NCBI GenBank assembly: GCA_947396885.1
Contig: OX377202.1
Span: 31,983,407-32,047,406 of the forward strand
From: Heligmosomoides polygyrus polygyrus
Lineage: Eukaryota; Nematoda; Chromadorea; Rhabditida; Heligmosomidae
DNA length: 64,000 bases
Reading direction: 5' to 3'
Shown here: positions 1 to 12,000 of the stretch, piece by piece
Layout of the letters: each line of letters starts with the position of its first letter
Numbering within the stretch: position 1 is the first letter of the stretch
Notes under the pieces: model-generated
Database searches by the model: none
Seen by the model: only the letters and a program-made list of their open reading frames with translations
Told to the model about the DNA's origin: nothing
Made by a program: the position numbers and the translations under genes

Positions 1-16
1 TCATTTCACGTTACAG

Positions 17-3000
17 CGTTTGGGAGGCGAAGAATTCGCTGTTCGCTCTGGAGATATTGGCCGATCTGTCGGAGTCGGTTCCTCGCAACGCTGCGCGGCT
101 AATGGATTGGCTGTACAACTACTTTGGTGAACTGCGGGAACTTGAGTGGGAATTCAGAGTGAGTCTGGCAGCTTAGCTCACTTGGTTCGTTATGCCTAAA
201 GGCTGCTTTCAAGCCAATGTTGGAGTCGCGCGTGCTGGATCACGTTGGCCTTCAAAACGCTGGCGGAACGTGCTACATGAACAGCGTGCTGCAGCAGTTG
301 TTCGCCATCCCCGGACTCGCTGCTCATCTTTTCTCCATAGAAATGCCGAGGGGTGAAAACAGCGAGAACAGGTAACGGATGCCGTTTGGAGTGCCTTGTT
401 CCATGTGCGCCGTGCACAGGTTTCAAGAGTTTGCTTGCTTTGGGAACTAAATCATCTTAAGTCTTGAAGAACCGCAGAAAGCAAGAGGTGCATGTGGGGT
501 TGTTTATTCATTCTAGCACATTATGCATTCTACCTCGAGTGAAGAGCAAAGTGCGTGCTTGGCCCATTAGCTTGCTGAAGCCAGTCAGTGAACAGGTCAG
601 AGCGTTGCTGAACAAACTGCGGATTTGCCTGGGAGTGATATACAGTAACCTGCACTCTGGATTATTCCCTTTAGGAGCTGTCTAGGTTTTATGGGGACCA
701 CATGGTGTTTTCAAGTCTTCATCGCCCTCCCGTTAATTTCCTTGAGAGCGCAGTGTCTGCTTCGTGATGTAAAGACTTTTAAGGATGTTCAAGGGAGGGG
801 TAGTGTATTTACCCCAGTTACGTTTGGTTCTCTCCAAAGCAAGGCTGAACCCGTTGTTATTCTATACATAGACCAAACGCGGATTAGTGCTACCGTAACT
901 TGAAGACAAGGGTTTGGCACGCAACAAATGAGTGATTAGCTCTGCGTCCTGGCCCAGCAATTTGCCACAGTTCGTACTTCATGTTCCTTAGCATCCCATT
1001 GCCGATTGAAGGTTTCGCCTCCTGCTCAGAGGAGACGAGGAGAAGACTGTTTCGAGTTCCAGCCAACTTCTGGCCGCTGTGCAATCGGTGTTTGCTCGAC
1101 TGGCGATGACCCGCTGTCGTCTCTATGTTCCGCGAGAGATATGGGACACGTTTCGGTTCTACGGAGCTGACAGGCTGGACACACGGCAGCAACACGACGC
1201 GGTCGATTTCTTTACAGAGCTGATTGACAGGGTTGATTCGGCCCTCGAGGTTGACAGCGTGCATGATAGTTTGCAGGAAAGAACATAATGAGGCCAATAT
1301 TGATTTTTTCAAGGCGCAGAAAATGTCGCTGCTGTTCCGACCTCGATTGTGTGGAAAATTTACCTACGAGTATATCTGCTATGGCTGTTTCCATCGGTAA
1401 GAACATCGTAGTTGTAGAAGGTTTGAGCTGTAGTTATTCTTTCTTATAACCAGCGCTAATTTCAGACATATCGGAGCAGAAGAAGAGTTTCTAGCTGTGA
1501 ATCTGGAGCTTCATGGCCCATCATTGGAGGAGTGTCTTGAACACTATGTGAACGGCGAGCTTCTGGAGTGTGACAATGCGTATTACTGCTGCAAATGTGA
1601 AGAGAAGGTGAGAGTCGTCAGCTGCCAGCTGTAGCCTGTGGTAAAGCCTGCTTGAAGAAGAGCTGGCGCCATTTTAGAGGAATACGCTGCGGCGAGGGTC
1701 GTTCTGCAAACTGCCCAGCACCCTGACCATTCAGCTGAAACGATTCTCTTATGACATCAACGGTCGGGTGGACAAGAAGAACGACTTCTGCTCGGTAAGT
1801 TTCTTCCAATGCCTCGTCTTCTTCTTAGTTGCTCTAGATGACTCAGTTGCAGTTCCCAATGGTGCTCGACATGGCACCGTACTGCTCCCAGGCGCGTGCT
1901 GTTTGCGATCAGGAACTGAAGTCGCTGTTTGACGATGTAGGTGTTCCTAGTTGATATTGCTTCGGTGCCCTTAACTGAAACTACTCATTGTGTTTCCAGT
2001 TGGCTGCTATTTCGGCGTTTATTAGATTCTCGATGCGTAGGGAGTGGAAACTGGAAGCAGGGGGATTTGGTTTAGCGAGATTCTAGCGTTCTGTGCGTTA
2101 ATTGATTGTTCAAGCTCGCCTTTCCATGAACTTTGGCGCAGTTTCTTCTGATGGTGTAGGACTTCCTCAAGATCGTCACCGAGATAGTCACCCTAGCTTT
2201 ATCGCCGTTTCAGCTTTGGCGTTATCGCCTTTTTCAGAGCTTTGAAAAGTTGTATGTGGCGAAATGAAACTGACTCACTCGAACACCATTTCATTATAGA
2301 AGGAGGGATAAATAAGAAAAAGTGGGACTATAGCTGATCTCAAGAGCAGCAAGGAACGTTTACTTTATCAGTGAAAGTTGGGAACGTACACTAGTCATCC
2401 CTAGCTGGATATGGGTGAGCACGGACTCGGGCTTAAATCCTTATATTTAGATTTACTGCTCCAGGACCGCTTGAACACGAGCACGTGAGTCGAAACTCGT
2501 TGAGGTCGGCGAAGGGCGCCAGCTCCTGCCCCCACAGCACTAGACTTAATTGCCCTTGATTTCTGGATTGCTGACCGCGACCAAAACTCCTCGGGTGTTC
2601 TACCCGCTGAGATGTCGCGCTAACGTGCCAGTATAGTGACAGCCATCCTTACCACTGCGCCACCTTCGTTATTGGAAACTACGCTCTCCCAAGGGAGCTG
2701 GCTTAATGGCCCTTTTGCACCATTCGACTCTCCCTTGACACTGTTATGGGGCGCTCTGTCTGTTTCTTCTCTGTACCCATTCGCTCATTGATGATATAGT
2801 TCATGAAATACAATTCCGAAGTAATGTAATCTCCCTCTTTTCCAGAAGGGTAGATAGCGCAAGAGGGAATTGCGCATATACGATCTTGCAGTAGCTCCTT
2901 CCGATTTAGGAGCTATACAGTATTCTTAATTCCTCGAGAAGCTACTGTCGACCTCCCATGCACCTACACCACTTTTCCGTTGGATAGCCGTTATTCCTGG

Positions 3001-6000
3001 CGATATAGAGCTCCACGATATAGCTCCACGCTCCAGTGGGCGCGTGTAGCGCAGTCGGAGGAGGCGCGACTGTCGCGTGCACCCGATACCAGGTTCCTGG
3101 TTTGGATTTCTCGCCCAGGCCAACCAAGCCTTCCATCCCTCCGGGGTCGGTGAATTGGTACCAGAATTGTCTGGGAAGGATAAAGCGCTGACTTGTTCAT
3201 CGGCTGGCCACCGCAAGTCATTGTATGGCCAAATACGCATTCATGTCGCCTCCACGACATCCCGTAGAAGTAGAATGCGCTGGCGCATCCCAGAAGGGAT
3301 TGAATAACGCCGTCCTTTACCTTTAGCCTTTATTATAGAGCTCCACTCCTCTAGAAACAGATCCTTGTGTGTCATCAAACGAAACTGTAGACGCCATTCT
3401 GAGTGCTAATTGGCTGATCCCAGAGAGGGAATATTATTGCCTTACTCACTGGATGCGTTTTGAAGGTATACAGCAGCGAGCAAGAGGACGGTTGTAACTC
3501 CAATGAAGAGGCTGGAGCGAATTCGTTAGGTATGATTATGTCATTATTAGATGTGTTACGTGAGATCACAAGTTTCTGCCGTTTCGGCGATGTCGATGTT
3601 GACGCTTTCTTAATATTTTTCTTTTACGACTCGATGAGTGGTTTTGGTATACCATTGAATAGTAAACAAGGTGTATTTACAAACAGGATATTCAACACTC
3701 AAAAGTAGCACAAAGTTTTAGGCCACTTTTCATGACAGTAGATAGTCGCGATTTTCATATAGTGCTCTCTCTATTGGTTGAACGTCGGAGACAATATGGC
3801 AATGTCAGACCGAAATTTGGGTGCATTGGACGGATTTGCCTGAAAGAGCAACTGCGAAAGTCTGGCTTGAGACAGCTTAAGCGACACTCGAAGGTGATGG
3901 GAAGTCACACTCATATTGAAGGGCGATCTCTACGAGATCATCAACCGATTTAGCACAAGGTTTAGGGTGTCCCTAATATGCCACCTTCATGCGTTCGAAG
4001 TAGAAGGGAATTCACCAAGTCCGTATTGTTTTTGATGTCTGACGCTTCGAGGGTTAGCGATGCCAACGAAAGTGAGCAGTAGGGGCCCGACTTCAAGTGT
4101 ATTTTTTGTTTAACCCAACCAAAATCCCTATTCCGTCGAGATTGTTGGATAACTATCAAATTTATTTGGGACCAGCTTCGAGAAAAGTCAGGATTTTGCC
4201 CTCAGCGCTGAAATTTGTATGTGCCGCATGACCCGCCCATAACAGGTCAGAAGTCAAAGAAAATGCGGATTTAGATCGGAGAACAGCTTGGCGCTTTGCA
4301 CAATGAAGAAAAAAGACTTCAGATAAAGTATAAATCTTCCACCCCTCCCGAGGTCAACGACGAAAAGAAGAGATTCCGGAGGAGGAAGAGAGAATTTTTA
4401 CAGGGACAGTGCGCCTCGTTTTAGTCTTTAAGCGTTAAATTTGTGCCTCAATGCAAATGTGCTGCAACATTATTGCCCGCAATACCTTACTTCAGAGCCG
4501 CACCCCAGCCCGTCCTCTCCAAGCAGATGGGGAAGAAAAAGGCGAAAAACGTCATCTCTGCCGAATATGGTTAGTTCTTGTGAGAGTAGGTCATCCGTCT
4601 ACCTTTTCAGAAGTGAACTTCATTTAGGACAATTCCGAGAACTGTCAGTACGAACTTGTCGGGGTCGTTGTGCATTCGGGTGGAGCACGTGCTGGCCACT
4701 ACGTTTCTTATGTGAAGGAGAGGAGGTTCAGTTTGATGTCCCTCGGCTCGGCTCTTCGTGCCTGACATTAGCGTCCGTTTTCTGTCCCGCTGTCTCTTCA
4801 TCCGAGGGTGTTCTAGGCCGGAAATGCGCCACACTTCCACCTACGAGAAATGGGTCGAGCTGAACGACGCAGAAGTGCGTCTGTTCCCTGCTACCCCTGA
4901 GGCCATGGAGTGCGAGTGGTTTGGTGGATCGTTCACTGCATCGCGTTCGTCGACATTGACAGCCATCTGACGCACGTTTCCTTCCACCTGGTGCTTTGAA
5001 GAATTCGTATCTCTTTTAGCGAGCACCGCCTTTTCGCCACGACTTGACCTTCCTAAGGAGCGGCTTCGTTCATACAGTGCCTATGTCTTAATCTATGAGA
5101 AGAAAGATGCCAGGTACGCCTAACTTTGGCGCTCATCAGTCACTCACATGACCCATCCATCGTTCACTCGCAGAGTGAACGCAGCTTCTGAGAAACCGCC
5201 TCGTCTTCCGCTTCAGCTGCTCAATTGTGTGGACAACGAGAACGTATCCTTCTTAAAGGTTAGTGTTTCATTGATGCTTGTACAGTCACCGGCACTTCTA
5301 AATCTGTTTAGGACCGCGACCTGTTTTCGTCGTCATATGGGTATGCCGTTAGCAAAACTGTTTCAAATTTTGTCACTTACTTGGAGGGTGCTGAAGATCT
5401 CAAGAATGAAGAGCACGTGAAGATGGCTGTCGCCATATTTGACGTAAGATTTCGTCTGTCTCTGTCTCTGTATACATCGCTAGTCGCTCAAGGATCTTGC
5501 TTTGGTGATGAGTGATGTACACATGTTCTGAAGAAATTTTAAAAGAGAAAAGCGAAAACTCCGACCATTTTCTGGACTGCCTCATGTTGCGCAAAAGCCA
5601 AACAGAAGATAAGCCAGCGGATTAAGTTCACAACGGTCTTGATCGACAGTGTACTATGTTGGGTTGCGCTTCCTCACCTAGCGCCTGAGCGTTGATCCGA
5701 GTTAAACATCCTGTTTATTTATTTATTTATTTATTAAGTACCACGAAGGTGTGCCCAAACAATCGGGGGTAGATATAACTCCAACGCCCGCGAACCCTCT
5801 GGCGTCGCGTCGCGCACGGTGCGCGACGAAATTGGACGAGTTGTCGTAGTCCGATGCTTCCCACGGCTAGGAACGCTTCCTACAGGGACATGCGGTACGC
5901 CTTGGCCTTATTTCAACGTTTCTTGGAGATAGCATGTGAATGTGGTTTCAATAGGACGATCAGCGACAGCTTATACAGGAATCCTGGTCATGTGGATGGA

Positions 6001-9000
6001 TTCTAGCGTCAGTATTTGCCATCTACAACTTCTGTTAATTTTTACCCGTGATTATGGTTATACTACGGAAAAAGTTAACGATCACCCACTCTCGGATAAT
6101 TGCCCTACTGCAGACTGTTGCCTACCACATTCTGTGGGATCTTAAGTTCCTTGCTAGAAATGTGGTCTGGAAGCTTAAACACTGAGAACATTTCGTGCTC
6201 CGCGGCTAACCATGTGTCACCGAGCGTATGTCAGCGTTTCAGCGCCGCAACGTCGCGTTGGAGTTAGGTCCTGGAGCCTCCAAACAGTAGTATTAAAAGG
6301 ATCAATCGCAAGTGCAATAATTGACACAGTGTGGCCAGAAAATCAAACGAAAACTAAAATTTACAAACGCAATGAACATGCAAACATAAATACACTAAGT
6401 ACATCAGCACACCACGAACTCGTCGTAAGCTCATTGCAAATATTACGTACCCATTAAAGAGTACCGAAAGGTTGTTTCCCGTAAGCTATAATGCCTAGAA
6501 CTAGCTCGGTGGTTAATTGCACGTAAGTGGGGTCAGCGACATCTCATCTCGATCCAATCACGTACAACCACATCCACAAAACACAAGCTGTCCCGCAGCA
6601 GTTCCACAGCAGGGGTTATCCAGCGCAACTAATAATGTCATTTCAACGCGGGCGCATGGTGGCACCTCATTAAACTAAATACGTACGCTGGGCAATGGCC
6701 CTGGGGAAGCAACTACGCGTCAAAACAACTTGTAATTTGGTGAGCGTGTCTTGCACAGAATTCCTTATCCAGGATGTAGCAAAAGTGGTGAAGCGACAAT
6801 TGAGAAACATATCCCAGTGGCATGCAACGAGCCAAGAGCTGGACTTTAGGCATGAAGGGAACAGATGACAGGATAAGCAAAGCTCTTGACGGGAGTGTGG
6901 TTAGCTGGAAAATGGATCACAGACAGGGAGAACCAAGCTAAGCGTGAGAACTGCAAAACGACCTCGAGGCTCCCGAGGCAGACATATGAAAGGCTGCGAT
7001 CAGAAAAGTTAAACAATAGAAACGAGAAGAAAATTAACCATGATTCAACGTCGCCTGGAACAATGCTAAATCCTCAATTCTAAGTAATCGAAGAAGTTCC
7101 AAATCATTAAGCTTCCTCTTAAATATTTTACTCGATTCCACTGCCATATGGTCAGGATTCAGACATTGGAACCATTTTGCGCATCGATGGAAGACTTTGT
7201 TATTATATATGGTACCGTATCTCCGATGGTATAATCTAGGATAATCAATAATAAAGGAGCGTCGTCTTGTCCCAGAAGGACAGAACACCCAGAACTTGCT
7301 TGCTTGCAGTGTAATCTCTCCACGAAGAATGCGAAAGCAAAAACGAGGTTCAAGACAGTCCTCCAGCGCTGTAAAGAATGAAGTGAGAATAACCTCAAGC
7401 GCTAATTATAAGAAGTCAAATAGTTACCGTTGTCCATGACGACCTGCGGAACAGTAAATGTGTAAACACTCGTTTAATTCCGATTAATGCTCTAGCGCTA
7501 GGTGGGGAGTCGAAGCAGCATCCCCTGCTGCCCAGGCAAGGTGCTTTCATTACCACACCATCGATGATATTTGAGAGCATCATCATCATCATCATTTTCA
7601 ATAGCGTTTGTCCCGCTTGGTGGCGGGGTCCGCTCTTCTGGTCTGGTGACGCCACTTCTCCCGATCAAACGCTTGGTCGGGATGGACACCAGCTAACTTC
7701 AAGTCCATATGCAACGTATCTAGCCAACGTTGTTTCGGACGTCCTCTGGGCCGTTTTCCAGGGACTTCAAGATTCAGGCCAATCTTACACACGGTGTCGT
7801 CGTTAGCGCGAAGGACGTGGCCATACCATCGTAGGCGTGCTTCGCGCAACTTGTCAGCTATCGAGGCAACACCGAACCTTTGTCGCATGGTTTCATTGCG
7901 AACGCGGTCCAATCGCGTTACTCCGGCCGTCCACCTTAGCATTTTCGTCTCCATTACACTGAGGCGGCTTTCGACTTCCTTCGTCACGGGCCAGCACTCA
8001 GCACCGTACGTCGCTACTGGGCGAACGACTGCTCTATACACCTTTGATTTGAGGTACTCAGGAATTGTCTTGTCGCAAAGCACCCCAGTCAACGAACGCC
8101 ATTTGGACCAGGCTGCACTCACGCGTGCGTTCACCTCCAACTTTAGACTGCCATCGGACGTGACTGTTGATCCAAGATACTTGAAAGATGTAACTCGTGA
8201 GAGCTCAGTACCATTGGTCTTAATGGATCCATGCTCATTCACATCTGTCGTCAAGTATTCCGTCTTTTTGACGTTTAGCTTGAGTCCGAACAATGCTAAG
8301 CGATCGCACCACGCCTGTGCCTGTCGCTCGAGCTCTGCTTTGTCTTCGCATGCAAGCATGACGTCATCGGCATACAGCAGCGTCCAAGGAGCTGCCCTTT
8401 GGAGATCGCGTGTAATTGCATCCATGACGATCACGAAGAGCAGTGGGGAGAGCGCAGATACCTGGTGCACTCCGACAGATATTGGAAACTCCATCGAGGT
8501 GCCCGCTGGTGCTCGCACTCGGCTTATTGGGCACGAGTAGAGGATGCGCACCCACTCAATAAGCTCTTCAGGGATACCATGTCGTCGCAACGCGTACCAT
8601 ATCACTTCCCGCGGAACGCGGTCGAAGGCCTTCTCCAAGTCCAGGAAGGCAAAATGCACCGGTTTCTGTTTCTCGCGGTGCTTCTCTAGCAGAAAACGAA
8701 CGGCGTGAATGGCATCAACGGTGCCACAGCCAGATACGAAACCACACTGATTCGTGGAAAGCTGTACGACATCCCGGATACGTCCGTCGACAATTCGCTC
8801 AAAGATTTTCATGGTGTGCGAAAGAAGGCGAATTGGACGGTAACTAGCACAGTCTGCAGGACTGCCCTTCTTCTTCCAAATCGGAATAGTCGTGCTTTGC
8901 TGCCAACCCTCAGGCACTTTCTTCTCAGCAACAACCTGATTGAAAAACGCAGTCAGCCAGTCAGCAGGGCACCAGCCCTTCGACTTCCACAGGTCAGCTG

Positions 9001-12000
9001 GCAGGTCATCGGGACCAGTGGCTTTGCCTGACTTCATCTTCCTCAGGGCTGCTTCAGTTTCGCTCACTGTGATCTTCTGAATGGGACCGTATACAGGTGA
9101 TGCAAAAGGAACAGCAGGATGTTCAAATTCTACATTCGAGATTTCCTCGAAGTACTCGCGCCATCTCTTCACAGCCCTCTTACGATCCATCAGAAGATGA
9201 CCGTTCTTGTCGTTAATGCCAAAGAATTTCTCGATGTCTTCTGCTTGGCGACAGCGAGCTTTGGCGAGGCGGTAAAGATAACGCTCGCCATCGCGCGTCT
9301 CCAGTTTTTCACTCACATCAGCGTAGTGTGCGGCTTTAGCACCGGCCACAGCCTTCTTTGCCGCTTTCTTCGCTTCTCGATAATTCCGCCAATTATCGAC
9401 TGTTTTATCACCGATAAATACGTGATATAGCCGTTTCTTTTCCCTGACCTTCTCTCTGACATCGTCAGCCCACAGCCAAGCCTGCTTGTCGACCCAACGC
9501 CGTCCAGGCTTCGTTGTGCCGAGTTCGAGACGCGCAGCCCGAGTTATCGCATCGGTAGCATCCTTCCAGGTTTCGTCGACAGTTGTTACCGTCGGCAACC
9601 GAATGCGAGAAATAACAGCTGCTTCCTTCTCTTTCAGTCGCCACCATTTGATTCTAGCCGTCCCGCATCGCTCAACACGTTTACACCTCGGAGGTGTGAT
9701 CTTCAGCGAGCAGATAAGTGGACGGTGTTGCGTGGCAACCGTCTCATACGGCACGGTCTTCGCGTCTGTGACAAGACCTTGGTCGCGACGCCTAACAAGG
9801 ACATAGTCAATCTGCGTTTTGGCGTTCCCGCTATAAAACGAGATGAGGTGGGAGTCACGCTTTCGAAACTTGGTGTTCACGATGATGAGGTCGTGTGAGT
9901 CTGCATACTCAAGTATGCGCTCACCATCGGCGTTGCGTGACCCATAGCCAAAACCACCATGACAGCTGTAACCAACTTTCGCTGCTCCGATGTGACCATT
10001 AAGGTCACCTGCCACAACAGTCATGTCTTGTGACGGCACTTCCGCTGTCTTCTCATCAAGCAGGGACCAGAACTCGTCCTTGGTTTGCTCGGAGCAACCT
10101 GTCTGCGGAGCATACGCGGAAAAGAAATGACATCGTCGCTCTTCTACGGCGACAACAATCTTCATCAAGCGGTCATCGAAACGTTCTACGCTCGCAATCG
10201 CGTCACGGAAACGCTCGGAGACGATCATACCGACACCACTGGTGGTCCTGGGACTTCCACATAGAACGGCCTTGAAGCCACGTCCTATGTCCCTTGACTT
10301 GCTGCAGGACCACCTCGTCTCCTGCACCGCACAGAAATCTATCTTTCTTCGCTCCAGTGCTTCTACCAACTCGCACGAGCGGCCCGTCAACGTACCCACA
10401 TTCAACGTTGCTACGCGGCTCTTGCCTACGTTACGGGACTTTCGGACTAGCTCAGTTGCCTCCCGATGCCGTCCTCGCATCAGGGACCCTCGCATACTTC
10501 TCACACCCGCCGGGCTTTGCGAGTGCGCGTCGGTTCCCGCGGACGCTGTAGCACTATCTCGAGAACTCTGAAACGTCATCGACCATATGATGTGACACAG
10601 GATGTTCGTAGGCCGGCCTGTCACTAGGGCCTGTCGCCTGCATTCGATTGTCCGTGATTGGCTCGGCTCGCAAAAGCAAGCAGTTTCCAGTGGCACCACG
10701 TGGAGGAACGGACATCGCCACCGATGATATTTGAGAGCATCTTCTACGATATTCTCGTGTTGACCTATCAGCAGCAGCCGCCCTTGTCATCATCATTTCG
10801 TTGAAGTTTATGGCAACTGAACATTTACTTAAAAGACTAGGAGTGTTTATTGATAGTAAATGAAACCGTAGTAATTTGACACAAAACCTTTTAACGTAAT
10901 GTTTTTAAACGACTATCATATCGACTAAAAGCGAGTATCTTTGGAATCTGTACAATAAATTTCTTATAATTCCACTGTTTTGTAGTTTCAATGTGCTCTT
11001 GAGTGCTAGAAGAGAAGACTTTAAATGGATGCACTGCTTCTCGGAACACGGCTTGAACTACAACGCATTGTTCAATAAATTCCATGTCCTGTCTTATTGA
11101 GACCTTGGCATTGTTGTTAACGACGCCTGTAATACCTTTATGCCACACGGGCTTGTTAGGTCGAATTTTTATTATTGGACTTTTTTCTAGGTCAAATGTG
11201 CCACCTAACAACCTCATGGCGCAGAAGTATTAAAAGCGTTGCTAAGAAACTATTTTCAATGCCATAAAAGGGATCTATGATTGAGACTAATGAAGTCGTT
11301 CTTGATTGTGCGAGGCTTCTAACCTAAATCGTAATGGAAGACGCTCTGTCAGATGGGATTAGTGGTCGCAGCGCTGGGTTAATGAGCGCCTTATTGTTGC
11401 GCAAAAAGCGTGAAAAAGCGCGATTTGAAAATTGGGTGGTTTTTCAAAGTGGAGGAGTGACCTGTCTAGATGTTCTATAGTTTCTGCTTGCAGATGCTCT
11501 TCGACTACTGCTACAAGGCCTTGTGGCGGTTGTCGTACGAGGCGCGGGAAGGCCGCGTGTTCGACATGTCTGTGAATGGAATTCGTGGCCTGTTGCGGCT
11601 TTCGTCGGCGGTTCGGCAGAAGTTCTTCGAACTGCTGACCAATTACAATTACAAGGTGGAGAATTTCGGTTCTTTTAGTGATCGGCGCATACTTGGATCG
11701 CAAAAACGAGCGCTTCAGGTTTTCTACACGATGATGTCGTGCCCAGAAGACGTGTGCGGTGCGTGGTGGCGAGTGGTTGGCGATGCCCTGACCTGCTGGT
11801 TCGACGACCATGACGCAAGCCGTGTGCCACAGACCTCTGTGAAACTGCCAGCGGGGATAATCTCCAGGATGATCGGACAGATCAAGTACGTTGAAGCTCG
11901 TTCTTATGGTTCTTCTTACGCTCCAGTCGCTCTTGTCGCTCTACTCGCTCCAGTCGCTGCTGCCGTCTGCTCATACTTCCGCGCTGCGCACGCCACGCAC

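Larger units (their letters stand above)
5444..11493 (+). other. 6-kb USP intron carrying LINE insertions
   Basis: The intron lies between the exon ending VAIFD (GAC|GTAAGA) and the exon starting [11 protein letters not shown] (TTGCAG|ATG). It holds a (TTTA)n tract at 5713-5735, a CR1-like LINE fragment (7078-7385, -), a full-length RTE LINE (7582-10721, -) and one unassigned minus-strand ORF (10891-11217). I see nothing recognisable at 5740-7070. Confidence 0.75.

Noticed and set aside
4441..4569. Possible linker exon in the USP gene
   Set aside because: Exon 1853-1936 joins 4628-4725 directly in phase 0 and gives the expected domain continuity, and no acceptor gave the required phase for this segment.
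7794..8540. 248-codon + strand ORF
   Set aside because: Shadow of the antisense RTE polyprotein, which has clear motifs.
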